A stretch of DNA of 64,000 bases from Streptococcus parasanguinis (GCF_901875555.1 NZ_CABFMD010000011.1:287390-351389); one strand, 5' to 3'; counted from the stretch's first letter, positions 26,984 through 38,035 are shown. Notes: generated by a model not told the origin, from the letters alone. Numbers and translations: made by a program.

Positions 26984-29293
26984 ATGCGTGAATACTATGT
27001 GAAGATCCATTTTCACAGACGAAAAGGAAATTATTTTGCATATGACCTCTGGCAGTGGCAGGATTACGTTGAGGGGAAATCTGTCCCCTTCTCAAAATTG
27101 GATTATTTTGGAGTGGAGGGCAATCTAGTCTTTCAGAGTGAAGTGCCTCTTAATCGTGGTCATGTCTTGGTAAAAGAAGCCAATTGGTCCACCAAAACAC
27201 GTGACTTTGAAATTGAACTCTTACCAGAGGGCTTGGTTCGTGAAGTATGGATTCTGGATGGGGATGATACGGTTTATTATTCGCTTCAAGCAGCGGTGAC
27301 CAGCCATTCTTATTCACACCGTCAGCCACATGCCTATGATATGGCGACCCATGCCAAGGATTTCGATGCCAAGTGGGCCTACCAGGGCTGGCTAGGGTAT
27401 CGCGAGGAAGATGGGGAATTTTGCTTTAAATTGTGGGCTCCAACAGCTAAAAAGGTGGAGTTGCTACTCTATCAATCAACAGAGGTAGATGCCCCTATTT
27501 GGAAAACTATTCCAATGATGCGTGGCAAGCAGGAGTCGAGCTATCACCCTGAGAATACACAAGGTGTATGGATTCTCGATTTTCTGGGAACCTTGAGCGG
27601 TATGGCCTACCAGTACCGGGTTCATTTTGAGCATCATACTCAAGTGACGCGCGATCCTTATAGCATTGCAACGACAGCCGATGGGATGCGCTCAGCCATT
27701 CTTTCACGAGTAGATCGTCAGTTTGATTGGGGTCCTAAAAAAGGCGCCGATGCGACTCCCTGGCGCTTGGACAATCCTTGTCAAGCAGTGATCTATGAGA
27801 TGCACCTTCGGGATTTGACCAAGTCACCGACATCAGGTGTGGACGAGTCTTTACGTGGGACCTATCTGGGGGCTTGCCAAGAAGGAACCGTCAATAGCCA
27901 TGGCGATGCGACTGCCTTTGATTATATCCGTCAGTTAGGGGTCAATGTCGTGCAATTGCAGCCGATATCTGATCGCTATAAACAGTATGATGAAGAAGGT
28001 CGTGTGACCTACAATTGGGGTTACGACGTTCAGAATTATTCTGCACCAGAAACCAGTTTTTCAACGGATCCATCCAATCCCAAACAAACCATGAAAGAGC
28101 TTAAAACGATGATCCGGGCTTATCATGACGCTGGGATTTCTGTAGTCATAGATGTGGTCTACAATCATATCTACTCAACTGAGCATGGTCCTTTCCAAAA
28201 TATAGTTCCGGATTATTATTACCGGATGGAACCAGATGGGCGCTTCCAAAATGGGACAGGTGTCGGTAATGAAACGGCGAGTGAGCATGAAATGTACCGC
28301 AAGTACATGATTGATTCCCTCACGCACTGGGTCAAAGAGTACCAGATTGATGGCTTCCGCTTTGATTTGATGGGCATTCACGATGTGACGACAATGAATG
28401 CTATTCGGGAGGCGATGGATGCTCTGGATCCTCGCATTCTCCTTTATGGAGAAGGTTGGGACATGGGAACCGGTCTCGCACCAGAGGATAAGGCTAAGAA
28501 AGACAATGCGGCCCAATTGCCACGTATTGGATTCTTTAATGACACGGAGCGCGATGCTATTAAAGGGGCTGAGGTTTATGGTTCCATCAAACGTGGCTTT
28601 GTCAGCCGAAAATCAACAGAGAATATCGTTGCGCGTGCTGTTCTAGGTAGTGCGGAGCTGGGTCATTATTTAAGTCCGAATCAGGTCTTGAATTATGTGG
28701 AGGCTCATGACAATTATAATCTCTATGACTTGCTTCAGACCCTCCATCCAAATGAAGAAGTAGCAGGCTTGGTCAAGCGCTCAGAGTTGGCTACGGCCAT
28801 GAACCTGCTCTTCCAGGGTATGACCTTTATGCAATTGGGTCAAGAGTTTATGCGGACTAAATTGGTAGCGACAGGTCCTGATGGAGAGATCACACCTTTG
28901 GATCGTGAGCGGGCCATGAATTCCTACAATGCTCCAGATTTTGTGAATCAGGTCAATTGGGATCTGGTCAGTCAGAACAAGGAATCAATTGCCTATATCC
29001 GAAGCTTGATCGCCTTGAAGACAAGTCTTCCTGTCTTAGCGCTTGAAAGCTATGATAACATCTACCAACAAGTCTTTATCCAATCTGCGACAGATACCAG
29101 TGGTCTTGTCATCTATGAACTAACAGGAGACAAGAAGTACTTGGTAATATTTAACGCCAGCGGGCTTCCATATTACCTCCAAAATTCAGATAAATTGAAA
29201 TTAATGGTTGGTAATAGTCGCCATAAACGTCCCTTCTATGTGGAGAATTTAACAGCTTCTATTTTTGAAGTCTTAGATAAAAGTAAGGTATAA
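26984..29293 (+). CDS. pulA: Type I pullulanase, intracellular
   Basis: A 769-aa GH13 debranching enzyme cleaving alpha-1,6 bonds in pullulan and branched maltodextrins. It has an N-terminal CBM-like region, a second beta-sandwich around residue 140 (GEFCFKLWAPTAKKVELLLY) and the catalytic barrel. The type I signature is YNWGYDV; the nucleophile Asp is in GFRFDLMGIHD (near 458), the acid Glu in LYGEGWDMG (near 489), and the third Asp in VEAHDNYN (near 574). No signal peptide or sortase motif is seen, so it is cytoplasmic, unlike large surface pullulanases. It ends at a strong terminator. Confidence 0.94.
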   Translation: MREYYVKIHFHRRKGNYFAYDLWQWQDYVEGKSVPFSKLDYFGVEGNLVFQSEVPLNRGHVLVKEANWSTKTRDFEIELLPEGLVREVWILDGDDTVYYSLQAAVTSHSYSHRQPHAYDMATHAKDFDAKWAYQGWLGYREEDGEFCFKLWAPTAKKVELLLYQSTEVDAPIWKTIPMMRGKQESSYHPENTQGVWILDFLGTLSGMAYQYRVHFEHHTQVTRDPYSIATTADGMRSAILSRVDRQFDWGPKKGADATPWRLDNPCQAVIYEMHLRDLTKSPTSGVDESLRGTYLGACQEGTVNSHGDATAFDYIRQLGVNVVQLQPISDRYKQYDEEGRVTYNWGYDVQNYSAPETSFSTDPSNPKQTMKELKTMIRAYHDAGISVVIDVVYNHIYSTEHGPFQNIVPDYYYRMEPDGRFQNGTGVGNETASEHEMYRKYMIDSLTHWVKEYQIDGFRFDLMGIHDVTTMNAIREAMDALDPRILLYGEGWDMGTGLAPEDKAKKDNAAQLPRIGFFNDTERDAIKGAEVYGSIKRGFVSRKSTENIVARAVLGSAELGHYLSPNQVLNYVEAHDNYNLYDLLQTLHPNEEVAGLVKRSELATAMNLLFQGMTFMQLGQEFMRTKLVATGPDGEITPLDRERAMNSYNAPDFVNQVNWDLVSQNKESIAYIRSLIALKTSLPVLALESYDNIYQQVFIQSATDTSGLVIYELTGDKKYLVIFNASGLPYYLQNSDKLKLMVGNSRHKRPFYVENLTASIFEVLDKSKV

Positions 29294-29314
29294 TACTTCT
29301 TTAAGAAATCGCAA

Positions 29315-29350
29315 AACCCCTGAGTTTTTACTCAGGGGTTGCTTTTATTT
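29315..29350. terminator. Convergent terminator between pulA and ltaS-like gene
   Basis: AACCCCTGAG (29315-29324) pairs over 10 bp with CTCAGGGGTT (29331-29340). T residues follow on the plus strand; on the minus strand the stem is followed by TTGCGATTTC, so termination is best supported for pulA. Confidence 0.85.
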
Positions 29351-31504
29351 AGAAGAACTGCTGCTCGTCTCAGTTGAGGAAGAACTATCATCTTCTGGGT
29401 GCAATTCTTTATAAGTTGGTGCCTTGAAGAGATCGACAGTGGACTGGTTGCCACGTTGGTTATAAAGGCTGGTTGATTTGTCACCTTTTTCCTTTTCAAT
29501 CTTCTTCAATGCCTTGAAGGAATTGGTATAGGAATAATCATCTGGATTGACTTTTCCAAGATCATTGCCCTTGAAGAAGCGGAGGAGGTCACCGGTCTGG
29601 ATGCTATCGCTGATCTTTAATTGAAGGTTAGCGGCTTCCCTAATTTTGTCCAATTCTTCCTTGGTTTTTTCATCAGGATTAGTGATTTCCTCACCTGTTT
29701 TTGTGTAATAGGTCCGGCCACTATAGCTCGTATACTCAGGAGTTACAAAGTAGTTAGCGGAGCGGAAGGCTACGATTTGATCATGTTCTGGTGAGAGCAT
29801 GTCTTGACCAACTTGGAGAAATTTGTTGGACTCAATGCCCAGCAAATGTTCCAAGGTTGGGAGCATATCGATCTCACCACCATAGGTATCGATGATTCCT
29901 CCCTTATTCATACCCGGAATGACTACCATATAGGGTACTCGTTGCAACATGGCATTGTCATAACTAGACCAGGTCTCAGAGTTCTTGCCAAGCAGTGGGG
30001 CGAGAGCTGGGTTGCGAGAGTTTGAAATTCCGTAGTGGTCCCCATAGAGGACGATGATGGAATTTTTGTAAAGACCAGATTCTTTCAAGTAATCAAAGAA
30101 AGCCTTGATGGATGAATCGAGGTAGTTAGCGGTCGCAAAGTAGCCATTGATGGTTTCGTCCTGTGTCTTAGCTAGAGGGAAGCCAAGATCATCTCCTGAC
30201 AAGCTGGTCGTATAAGGGTAGTGGTTGGAAACCGTAATGAACTTGGTATAGAAAGGCTGTTGCAAGCGTTCGAGGTATTTGATGGAATCCTTGAGCATGT
30301 ATTTGTCATTAAGACCATACTGGAAGGAGTTGCTGCTGTTTTGTTTGGTGAAGTAGCTGGCATCAAAGAAGTAATTGTAGCCCCATTGTTTATAGGCGGT
30401 ATTTCGATTCCAGAAACTTCCAGCATTCCCGTGGAAAACAGCGCTCGAGTTGTAACCATTTTTTGAAAGAATAAATGGTGCAGCCTGTTGGGTATTGGTT
30501 CCACCATAGTTCACCATAAAGGAACCTTGGTTGAGTCCAAAGAGCCCTGTTTCAATCATGGTCTCAGCATCGGAGGTTTTCCCTGCCTTGACTTGGTTAA
30601 AGACATTTGAAAAGGCAAAGGTTTCCTTCGAGTGGTAGAGTGAGTTTAAGAAAGGTGTCACCTCATATTCTTTATCGTCTACTTTCAACTTGTAATCGAT
30701 CAAGAATTGTTGGAAACTTTCCAAGTGAATGTAAATGACGTTACGGCCTTTAGCCATTCCAAAGTATTCAGGATTAGGCTTGGCATAATGCTGTTGGATA
30801 TATTCTTCCACCGGTTTTAGATCTGCTTCGGAGGCTTTGGAACGTTCTTTGTTAGCCGCATAGGTCTGATTAGCACTGTAACCCAGAAAGGCCGGTAAGC
30901 CTAGGGCACGAACGACATAGTAGTTTGAGAACCCACGAGTCAGGAGCTCAGGTCGGTCAATTTCTGCAAGGAAAAGGTTGGCCGAAAAGAGCATAGCTGA
31001 TAAGGACGTAACCGCAAAACTAGCTCGTTTATTGAAGGGACGATTGTCCATTCGAATCCATTTCTTAAAGAAGAAGAAAGCTAGAATGGGAAAATCTAGA
31101 ATGTAAATCACATCCCAAGGGCGGAACAATTCTAAAGCAGCAGCTCCGAGACCGGCAGAAACCTTGCTGGAAGCCAACATGGTATTAACTGTTACAAAGT
31201 CTGTAAATTCGCGATAATAGATGGAATTGGAAATCAACCAAACAAATAAGAGAAGGTAGATCCCAAAGGCCAAACTATAGAAGAGCTTGGTTCGTTTGAT
31301 ATAAAGTGCAAGACCAATGAAGAGCAGACTAATCGGTAATGGGTTGATGACTGCTAGAAAAATCTGATACGGTCCCTGAATGTCTAAATTAAAATCTACT
31401 GAATAGGCCCACATGGTTTTGAACCAGTAGAGCAACAGAAGGGTCAAGACAAATCCTAGTCTGGTACTCATGAAATTGAGTATCGAATTCGTAATTTTTT
31501 TCAC
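29345..31504 (-). CDS. LtaS-type lipoteichoic acid synthase family protein
   Basis: A 719-aa protein with five hydrophobic helices in the first ~180 residues and an extracellular sulfatase-fold domain. The active site is visible: metal ligand E262 in IHLESFQQF, predicted nucleophile T310 in AGKTSDAET, SSAVFHGNAGSFWNRN (substrate His/Trp/Arg), SNHYPY, and YGDHYGIS. LtaS enzymes polymerise glycerol phosphate from phosphatidylglycerol into lipoteichoic acid and release diacylglycerol. The C-terminus is a low-complexity Ser tail (STETSSSSSK). It is monocistronic and convergent with pulA. Confidence 0.9.
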   Translation of the reverse strand: MKKITNSILNFMSTRLGFVLTLLLLYWFKTMWAYSVDFNLDIQGPYQIFLAVINPLPISLLFIGLALYIKRTKLFYSLAFGIYLLLFVWLISNSIYYREFTDFVTVNTMLASSKVSAGLGAAALELFRPWDVIYILDFPILAFFFFKKWIRMDNRPFNKRASFAVTSLSAMLFSANLFLAEIDRPELLTRGFSNYYVVRALGLPAFLGYSANQTYAANKERSKASEADLKPVEEYIQQHYAKPNPEYFGMAKGRNVIYIHLESFQQFLIDYKLKVDDKEYEVTPFLNSLYHSKETFAFSNVFNQVKAGKTSDAETMIETGLFGLNQGSFMVNYGGTNTQQAAPFILSKNGYNSSAVFHGNAGSFWNRNTAYKQWGYNYFFDASYFTKQNSSNSFQYGLNDKYMLKDSIKYLERLQQPFYTKFITVSNHYPYTTSLSGDDLGFPLAKTQDETINGYFATANYLDSSIKAFFDYLKESGLYKNSIIVLYGDHYGISNSRNPALAPLLGKNSETWSSYDNAMLQRVPYMVVIPGMNKGGIIDTYGGEIDMLPTLEHLLGIESNKFLQVGQDMLSPEHDQIVAFRSANYFVTPEYTSYSGRTYYTKTGEEITNPDEKTKEELDKIREAANLQLKISDSIQTGDLLRFFKGNDLGKVNPDDYSYTNSFKALKKIEKEKGDKSTSLYNQRGNQSTVDLFKAPTYKELHPEDDSSSSTETSSSSSK

Positions 31505-31698
31505 AAAATGTTACTTCCTTGTCTTATTTCCTAAAAATTTTCATATATAAGTATACCACATTTTTATGGAGAAAGAAAAAAATGACTGTAAAGGAAAGGA
31601 AAGAAATAGGAAAGATCCGGTATTTTTTATCGTTTAAATCTAAATGATGAGAGCTACGATAAAATGGTAAAAAAAGTTCCAGTAAATAAAGCCTCCCT

Positions 31699-31734
31699 TT
31701 GTGAAAACTGCAGACTTTTGCTATAATAGAGGGT
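31699..31734 (+). promoter_or_regulatory. Promoter giving a probable leaderless mRNA for the rRNA methyltransferase
   Basis: TTGTGA (31699-31704), a 17-nt spacer and TATAAT (31722-31727) with an upstream TG form a good promoter whose start point would fall at 31734-31735, the first base of the ATG. Confidence 0.65.
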
Positions 31735-32898
31735 ATGAAAAAACTCACAGTCAGTCGGCAAGTAGCTCGAAAATTAAAACAAGGACAATCCCTTCTTGAA
31801 AAGCAAGATTTTGACTCGCTTCCTGTCTTAGATCAAGTGGTTCAATTGCTTTCAGGAGATGGACAATCCTTAGGAGTCGGATACTTATCTGAACAAAATA
31901 AAGGGATTGGATGGTTTGTTTCGCAAGAGTTAGTCGCTTTTGATAAAGACTTTTTTAAAAAGCTTTTCATCAAATCCAAGCAATATCGTCGTTCTTATTA
32001 TGCGGATGCAATGACAACAGCCTTTCGCCTCTTTAACCAAGAGGGAGATGGTTTTGGTGGCTTTACGGTTGACTTATATGATGAGTTTGTTGTCTTTTCT
32101 TGGTACAATCCCTTCGTATTTCAAATCAGGGAAACCATTCTGGTGGCCTTTCAAGAGGTTTTTCCAGAAGTCCGAGGCGGTTATGAAAAGATTCGCTTTA
32201 AAGGCTTGGACTATGAATCGGCCCATGTGTATGGTGAAGAAGCTCCGCAAGAATTTTTAATTCTGGAAAATGGGGTCTCTTACCAAGTCTTTCTCAATGA
32301 TGGCTTGATGACGGGAATCTTTTTGGATCAGCATGAAGTTCGAGGTAGCTTGGTAGAGGGCTTAGCAGCTGGCCAGTCCTTGCTCAATATGTTCTCTTAT
32401 ACGGCGGCCTTCTCTGTAGCTGCGGCAATGGGTGGAGCAATTGAAACAACTTCGGTTGATCTAGCTAAGAGAAGTAAAGAATTATCAGAAGCGCATTTTG
32501 TGGCAAATGGCTTGGCGCTGGATGCTCATCGTTTTGTCGTGATGGATGTCTTTGACTATTACAAATATGCCAAACGCCATGACCTAAGCTATGATGTGAT
32601 CGTACTCGATCCGCCTAGCTTTGCGCGGAATAAAAAACGGACCTTTTCAGTCGCTAAAGACTATCATCGGTTGGTGAGCGAGGCCCTCGAGATTTTAAAT
32701 CCAGGTGGGACCTTGATTCTCAGTACCAATGCGGCAAATGTGTCCAAAGAAAAATTTAAAAAACAAATCGAAAAGGGATTTCAAGGGCGTAAGCATCGCT
32801 ATGTAGCGGAATACGGCCTTCCGGGAGATTTTCGATGGAACAAGAAAGAAGAAAGTAGTAATTACTTAAAAGTATTTACGATTAGGGTGGATGTATGA
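31735..32898 (+). CDS. Class I rRNA large-subunit methyltransferase (RlmI-like)
   Basis: A 387-aa SAM-dependent methyltransferase with an N-terminal PUA-like domain, a middle EEHEH-like domain ([20 protein letters not shown]) and a Rossmann methyltransferase domain. SAM motif [20 protein letters not shown] is followed by SVDLAKRS and the catalytic-type loop [14 protein letters not shown]. RlmI enzymes make m5C in 23S rRNA; the exact target here is inferred. The promoter lies so close that the message has no room for an SD. It overlaps aroD by 4 nt, so the aromatic pathway may be partly read from this promoter. Confidence 0.88.
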   Translation: MKKLTVSRQVARKLKQGQSLLEKQDFDSLPVLDQVVQLLSGDGQSLGVGYLSEQNKGIGWFVSQELVAFDKDFFKKLFIKSKQYRRSYYADAMTTAFRLFNQEGDGFGGFTVDLYDEFVVFSWYNPFVFQIRETILVAFQEVFPEVRGGYEKIRFKGLDYESAHVYGEEAPQEFLILENGVSYQVFLNDGLMTGIFLDQHEVRGSLVEGLAAGQSLLNMFSYTAAFSVAAAMGGAIETTSVDLAKRSKELSEAHFVANGLALDAHRFVVMDVFDYYKYAKRHDLSYDVIVLDPPSFARNKKRTFSVAKDYHRLVSEALEILNPGGTLILSTNAANVSKEKFKKQIEKGFQGRKHRYVAEYGLPGDFRWNKKEESSNYLKVFTIRVDV

Positions 32899-33572
32899 AG
32901 TTAGTTGTTTCGATTATGCCTCGCTCCTTAGAAGAGGCGCAACAACTAGATGGTTTGCGTTACGAGGATGCGGATGTCATTGAGTGGCGTGCGGACTTTT
33001 TAGAAAAAAACGAGATCTTAACCGTTGCTCCAGCAGTATTTGAAAAATTTGCTGGACGCGAAATTTTATTCACCTTACGGACTCGAGCTGAAGGTGGGGA
33101 GATGGAGCTGACCAATGAGGAATATGTTGGGATCCTGAAAGATATTCAATCTATCTATCATCCGGATTATATCGATTTCGAGTTTTATAGCCATCGTGAC
33201 GTCTTTGAAGAGATGTTGGAATTTTCAAATCTTGTGCTCAGCTACCATAATTTCCAAGAGACACCGGAAAATATGATGGAGATCTTATCGGAATTAACTA
33301 GCTTTTCTCCAAAATTGGTCAAGGTATCCGTCATGGCCCACAATGAACAAGATGTTCTTGATTTGATGAATTATACGCGCGGTTTCAAGACGCTGAATCC
33401 TGAGCAAGAATATGTAACGATTTCCATGGGTAAGGTCGGGAAGATTTCGCGCTTGACAGCTGATTTGACAGGCTCTTCTTGGTCTTATGCTAGAGTCGGA
33501 GAAGGAAGTGCGCCAGGTCAAATCCCTCTTGAAAATATGAGAAGAATTCGGGAGTTATTAAATGAAGATTGA
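32895..33572 (+). CDS. aroD: 3-dehydroquinate dehydratase, type I
   Basis: A 225-aa type I enzyme converting 3-dehydroquinate to 3-dehydroshikimate through a Schiff base. The lysine is in [11 protein letters not shown], the catalytic His in [10 protein letters not shown], and the entry motif EWRADFLE and [10 protein letters not shown] are present. It overlaps both neighbours (4 nt with the methyltransferase gene, 11 nt with aroE), and is the first aromatic gene of the block. Confidence 0.96.
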   Translation: MKLVVSIMPRSLEEAQQLDGLRYEDADVIEWRADFLEKNEILTVAPAVFEKFAGREILFTLRTRAEGGEMELTNEEYVGILKDIQSIYHPDYIDFEFYSHRDVFEEMLEFSNLVLSYHNFQETPENMMEILSELTSFSPKLVKVSVMAHNEQDVLDLMNYTRGFKTLNPEQEYVTISMGKVGKISRLTADLTGSSWSYARVGEGSAPGQIPLENMRRIRELLNED

Positions 33573-34434
33573 CGGCTATACTCGGATGGCAGCGGTTATT
33601 GCCCATCCGATTCGTCATAGTATCTCTCCTTTCATCCATAATCTAGCCTATGAACTAACAGCGACCAATGCGGTTTATTTAGCCTGGGATATAGCAGAAG
33701 AAAACCTAGAAAGTACCATCTCTCAAATCCGGACCTTAGATATGATTGGGGCCAACATCTCTATGCCTTTTAAGCAGAAGGTCTTTCCTTATCTAGATGA
33801 GGTTGATGAGATGGCCCTAAAGATCGGCTCTGTCAATACCATCGTTCACCGTGATGGCAAGCTTAAGGGCTATAATACAGATGGGATTGGTTTTTTTCGT
33901 AGTCTACATCCAGCTTTCTCCATTAAGGGAAAAACAATGGTTGTCTTAGGGGCAGGTGGTGCAGCTTTAGCGATTATTGCACAGGCCATCAAGCTCGGGG
34001 TCAAACAAATCACGGTTTTTGTTAGAAAAGAGCGTTTGACATACTACCAGGCTACTCTTGAGGGCCTCGAAAAGGCTTTTGGTGTTTCAATTCAGCTTGG
34101 GGCGATCGAAAATGATCAAGACCTACAAGCATCTTTTGATCAGGCAGACCTGATCTTAAATGCAACAGGCGTAGGGATGGATGGTCACTCGCTTCCGATA
34201 GGGCCTCATCTTAGCTTTCCATCTCATGCCTTCATCGCAGATATGGCTTATTATCCTGCGGCTACCCCCTTTCTCAAGCTTGGGAGGGAGCAGGGAAATC
34301 GTACCTTGAATGGCTTGGGAATGCTCTTTTATCAAGCTGAAGCAGCCTTTGAATTGATGACTGGGAAAGTATTTCCTACAGAGTCTGTATGGGAAGCATT
34401 GACAACAGAATATCGCCAACTTGTATGTGACTAA
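33562..34434 (+). CDS. aroE: Shikimate dehydrogenase
   Basis: A 290-aa NADP-dependent enzyme reducing dehydroshikimate to shikimate. Substrate-binding residues are in [16 protein letters not shown] and [11 protein letters not shown] (catalytic Lys), the SVNTIV and YNTDGIGF motifs follow, and the nucleotide loop is [12 protein letters not shown]. Standard length. It overlaps aroD by 11 nt and is followed by a terminator, so aroD-aroE form one unit separate from aroB onward. Confidence 0.95.
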   Translation: MKIDGYTRMAAVIAHPIRHSISPFIHNLAYELTATNAVYLAWDIAEENLESTISQIRTLDMIGANISMPFKQKVFPYLDEVDEMALKIGSVNTIVHRDGKLKGYNTDGIGFFRSLHPAFSIKGKTMVVLGAGGAALAIIAQAIKLGVKQITVFVRKERLTYYQATLEGLEKAFGVSIQLGAIENDQDLQASFDQADLILNATGVGMDGHSLPIGPHLSFPSHAFIADMAYYPAATPFLKLGREQGNRTLNGLGMLFYQAEAAFELMTGKVFPTESVWEALTTEYRQLVCD

Positions 34435-34471
34435 GAGAGGGTTTTACCTTTTCCTATTGAAAAAGCTTTAT

Positions 34472-34527
34472 GAGATTAGAACAAGAACTGATTTTTAAAA
34501 AAACAGTCTTGCTCTAGTCTCTTTTTC
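34472..34527 (+). terminator. Terminator after aroE
   Basis: GAGATTAGAaCAAGaACTG (34472-34490) pairs with CAGTcTTGcTCTAGTCTC (34504-34521), followed by TTTTTC. A TGA-TAAGAT extended -10 (TAAGAT at 34560-34565) downstream then serves aroB. Confidence 0.85.
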
Positions 34528-34597
34528 ATTTTGTTTGAGACATGTGCCTTATTTCATGATAAGATAGTTACAAAGAGAAAGCAGAAAGGAGATTCCC

Positions 34598-35671
34598 ATG
34601 AAGGTAACAGTAGCCATTCCAGGACATCCCTATGAGATTGTGATTGAAAAAGGTGGCCTCAAGCGAGTTGGGACTTGGCTCCGCTCTCTTTGGGGAGAGA
34701 AAAAGGTAGCGATCATTTCAGATAACCACGTGGCCAAGCTCTATGCTTCTACTGTTGAGGCGAGTATCAAGGAGGCTGGTTTTCAAGTGGTGCGCTTTGA
34801 ATTTCTTAAAGGTGAGGAGCGGAAAAATCTGACCACTGTATCCAAGGTCTATGAATTTCTAGCCACTGAGGGCATGACGCGCAGTGATGGAATCGTCGCT
34901 CTTGGTGGTGGCGTAGTCGGTGATTTGGCTGGCTTTGCGGCTTCTACCTATATGCGGGGAATTTCCTTTGTTCAGATCCCGACTAGCTTAACGGCTCAGG
35001 TGGATTCCTCTATCGGTGGAAAGACTGGGGTCAACACAGCCTTTGCCAAAAACATGGTGGGCACCTTTGCCCAACCGGACGGTGTGTTCATTGATCCTGA
35101 TGTGTTGAGTACCTTAGGTCGGCGCGAATTGATCGAGGGGATGGGCGAAGTGATCAAGTACGGTCTCATCCAAGATACGGAACTTTGGCAAGAGTTGGAA
35201 ACGATGGATGGCTCTGTCGAAAGTATTTTAGAGCATGCAGAGAGTATCATTTCTCATTCTTGTCTGGTCAAGCGCGACCATGTGGTGGCTGATGAGCTGG
35301 ACAATGGGATTCGACTCTATCTCAATTTTGGTCATACCATTGGGCATGCCATTGAAGCAACAGCTGGCTATGGACAGGTCATGCACGGAGAAGCTGTTAG
35401 TATGGGTATGGTGCAGCTCTCACGAGTCGCTGAAGAAAAGGGCTTGATGCCAAAGGGAATCAGCCAACAAATCGAAGAAATGTGTCGGAAATTTGGACTT
35501 CCGGTGGCCTATGAGCACTGGGATCCAGAAACCCTTTATCAAGCCTTGACTCATGACAAAAAAGCGCGTGGGAATAGCTTAAAACTAGTGATTGTGCCAG
35601 AATTAGGTCAAGCAGCGATTCATCAAATTCCTCTTCAGGAAATGAAGGAATTCTTAGAAAGAAAGGAATAA
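34598..35671 (+). CDS. aroB: 3-dehydroquinate synthase
   Basis: A 357-aa NAD- and metal-dependent enzyme converting DAHP to 3-dehydroquinate. It shows the glycine-rich [50 protein letters not shown] and the metal-binding [11 protein letters not shown] and [21 protein letters not shown]. First gene of the aroB-aroC-tyrA unit; aroC begins 8 nt after the stop. A DAHP synthase gene is not in this window. Confidence 0.96.
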   Translation: MKVTVAIPGHPYEIVIEKGGLKRVGTWLRSLWGEKKVAIISDNHVAKLYASTVEASIKEAGFQVVRFEFLKGEERKNLTTVSKVYEFLATEGMTRSDGIVALGGGVVGDLAGFAASTYMRGISFVQIPTSLTAQVDSSIGGKTGVNTAFAKNMVGTFAQPDGVFIDPDVLSTLGRRELIEGMGEVIKYGLIQDTELWQELETMDGSVESILEHAESIISHSCLVKRDHVVADELDNGIRLYLNFGHTIGHAIEATAGYGQVMHGEAVSMGMVQLSRVAEEKGLMPKGISQQIEEMCRKFGLPVAYEHWDPETLYQALTHDKKARGNSLKLVIVPELGQAAIHQIPLQEMKEFLERKE

Positions 35672-35678
35672 GGTCGAT

Positions 35679-36845
35679 ATGAGATATTTGACAGCAGGTG
35701 AGTCCCATGGACCTCGGCTAACCGCCATTATTGAGGGCGTTCCAGCAGGACTTCCCTTATCAGAAGAAGATATTAATAAAGAACTCAAACGCCGCCAAGG
35801 GGGCTATGGTCGGGGAGCACGGATGAAAATCGAGAGTGACCGGGTCGAGATTACATCGGGAGTCCGTCATGGCTTGACTATGGGTGGTCCGATTACCCTA
35901 AATGTGACCAATTTGGACCACCAAAAATGGTTGGAGATTATGAATGTGGCACCGGTCGAAGAGAAAAAGAAAAATCTGCGAAAGATTACCAAGCCGCGTC
36001 CTGGTCATGCCGATCTAGTCGGAGGGATGAAATACCGTTTTTCAGATCTTCGTAATTCTCTAGAGCGTTCTTCCGCCCGTGAGACGACCATGCGCGTCGC
36101 TGTTGGTGCCGTGGCCAAACGGATTTTAGAAGAGATTGGTGTGGATGTAGCGAGTCACATTGTCAATTTTGGAGGAATCGAGATTGCCGTTCCTGAAAAT
36201 CTAACTGTTTCCGAAATCAAGGAAAAGGCAGCGAAGTCGGAAGTTTCGATTGTTGTGCCAGAACAAGAAGAAGCCATTAAGTCTTACATTGACCAAGTGA
36301 AAAAAGATGGTGATACCATCGGTGGAATCGTGGAAACCATTGTTGGTGGTGTCCCAGTTGGACTAGGATCTTATGTGCAATGGGACAAGAAATTAGATGC
36401 AAAAATTGCTCAAGGAGTGGTTTCTATCAATGCCTTTAAGGGAGTGGAGTTTGGTCTAGGGTTTGAGGCGGGTCGCCTAAAAGGAAGTCAAGTCATGGAT
36501 GAAATCATCTGGTCTAAAGAAACCGGCTATACCCGTCGGACCAATAATTTAGGTGGCTTTGAAGGGGGCATGACTAACGGAGAGCCCCTTCTAGTTCGTG
36601 GCGTCATGAAGCCTATTCCGACTCTTTACAAACCCTTGATGAGTGTAGATATTGAAACCCATGAGCCTTATAAGGCAACAGTTGAGCGTAGCGACCCAAC
36701 AGCTCTGCCAGCTGCAGGTGTGGTGATGGAAGCAGTGGTGGCAACGGTCCTTGCTACAGAAGTGCTCGAAAAATTCTCATCCGATAACATGGAAGAATTG
36801 AAAGGAGCTGTTGCCAAGCACCGGGACTTTACTAAGAATTTTTAA
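35679..36845 (+). CDS. aroC: Chorismate synthase
   Basis: A 388-aa FMN-dependent enzyme making chorismate from EPSP, the last common step. Signatures: [20 protein letters not shown] at the N-terminus, the [12 protein letters not shown] loop, KPRPGHADL and [15 protein letters not shown], and the C-terminal [15 protein letters not shown]. Length equals the pneumococcal enzyme. It is followed 16 nt later by the TTG start of tyrA. Confidence 0.97.
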   Translation: MRYLTAGESHGPRLTAIIEGVPAGLPLSEEDINKELKRRQGGYGRGARMKIESDRVEITSGVRHGLTMGGPITLNVTNLDHQKWLEIMNVAPVEEKKKNLRKITKPRPGHADLVGGMKYRFSDLRNSLERSSARETTMRVAVGAVAKRILEEIGVDVASHIVNFGGIEIAVPENLTVSEIKEKAAKSEVSIVVPEQEEAIKSYIDQVKKDGDTIGGIVETIVGGVPVGLGSYVQWDKKLDAKIAQGVVSINAFKGVEFGLGFEAGRLKGSQVMDEIIWSKETGYTRRTNNLGGFEGGMTNGEPLLVRGVMKPIPTLYKPLMSVDIETHEPYKATVERSDPTALPAAGVVMEAVVATVLATEVLEKFSSDNMEELKGAVAKHRDFTKNF

Positions 36846-36861
36846 GAGAAAGAGTTTTCCA

Positions 36862-37968
36862 TTGGAAAAGAAAGTTGTTTATATAGCAGGTCTGGGCCTG
36901 ATTGGTGCTTCCCTCGCACTAGGAATTAAGAGAGCCCACCCAAACCTGACCATTCTTGGCTATAATCGAAGTGAAGCGTCCCGAAACATCGCCCTTGAAA
37001 GAGGAATGGTGGACCAAGTAACAGATGATTTTGCCTTCTTTGCCCCTATAGCAGATGTGATTATCTTGGCCCTTCCCATCAAGCAAACCAAGTCTTATCT
37101 GGATATTCTGTCCCGATTGCCATTGAAAGACCAAGTGCTGGTGACTGATGTGGGCTCTACCAAAGCTGAAATTGTGGCCCATGCAGACCAAGTCTTTCAG
37201 GATCAGGCTGTTCGCTTTGTCGGAGGTCACCCTATGGCTGGTAGTCACAAGACAGGTGCTGCTGCAGCGGATGCGACCTTATTTGAAAATGCCTATTATA
37301 TTTTTACCCCATCAAGTCAAACCAAAGCCGGCTCAATAGAGAATTTAAAAGAGTTGCTGAGTGGACTGGGATCTCGCTTTATCGAAATTGATGCGGAGGA
37401 ACACGACCGGGTCACCTCCCAGATCAGCCATTTCCCGCATCTTTTGGCGACCACTTTGGTCGAGCAAGCAGTGGCTTATGGAGAGGAGCATCCCCTGGCA
37501 AACCGTTTTGCGGCTGGTGGTTTTCGGGATATGACTCGGATTGCAGAAAGTGAGCCAGGCATGTGGACCTCTATTCTCTTGTCCAACCCTCATGCGATTT
37601 TAGAGCGGATCACTGATTTCAAAGATCGCTTGGATCAGGTGGCTGAGACCATTCAAGCAGATAATCAAGAGGCCATTTGGACATTTTTCCAAGAAGGGCG
37701 AAAGCACCGACAAGAAATGCAGATCCATCAGCCTGCTGGGCGCGATAGCGCCTATCATCTCTTTATCGATGTACCAGATAAGGAAGGTGTCATTCTTGAG
37801 ATTTTGCAACTTCTACAAGGGATTTCCTTGGTCAATATCCATATCAATGAAGAAAATCGCGAAGATATCCACGGGATTTTACAGCTAACCTTTCGACATG
37901 CGGAGGATCAAAAGCGCGCCCAAGACTTGATCCAAAAAGCAACGTCTTATACCGTACTGGCTCGCTAG
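36862..37968 (+). CDS. tyrA: Prephenate dehydrogenase, TTG start
   Basis: A 368-aa NAD-dependent enzyme leading to tyrosine via 4-hydroxyphenylpyruvate. The dinucleotide fold GLGLIGASLALGIKR begins near residue 9, GGHPMAGSHKTG holds catalytic His, and an ACT domain occupies the last ~75 residues (LFIDVPDKEGVILEILQLL), giving tyrosine feedback control. I choose the TTG at 36862, with AGAAAGAG 7 nt upstream. A longer in-frame ORF would start inside aroC and adds residues foreign to the family. Confidence 0.93.
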   Translation: MEKKVVYIAGLGLIGASLALGIKRAHPNLTILGYNRSEASRNIALERGMVDQVTDDFAFFAPIADVIILALPIKQTKSYLDILSRLPLKDQVLVTDVGSTKAEIVAHADQVFQDQAVRFVGGHPMAGSHKTGAAAADATLFENAYYIFTPSSQTKAGSIENLKELLSGLGSRFIEIDAEEHDRVTSQISHFPHLLATTLVEQAVAYGEEHPLANRFAAGGFRDMTRIAESEPGMWTSILLSNPHAILERITDFKDRLDQVAETIQADNQEAIWTFFQEGRKHRQEMQIHQPAGRDSAYHLFIDVPDKEGVILEILQLLQGISLVNIHINEENREDIHGILQLTFRHAEDQKRAQDLIQKATSYTVLAR

Positions 37969-38029
37969 GCCTTCAGAAGGATTGGAATTAGATGCTAGCT
38001 TCATTTAAGGAAAATAAAGGAAAAAACGG

Positions 38030-38035
38030 TATAAT
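38030..38035 (+). promoter_or_regulatory. -10 box upstream of the YlbF-family gene
   Basis: TATAAT about 30 nt before the start codon, with an AAAGGAG RBS between; no convincing -35 box. Confidence 0.55.

Noticed and set aside
36811-36861. Extended tyrA start inside aroC
   Set aside because: The added residues do not fit the family N-terminus; the TTG at 36862 has an SD and gives the expected length.
37995-38015. Possible CiaR-type direct repeat (TTTAAG-N5-)
   Set aside because: Only the first half matches; the second half reads TAAAGG, so the site is not supported.
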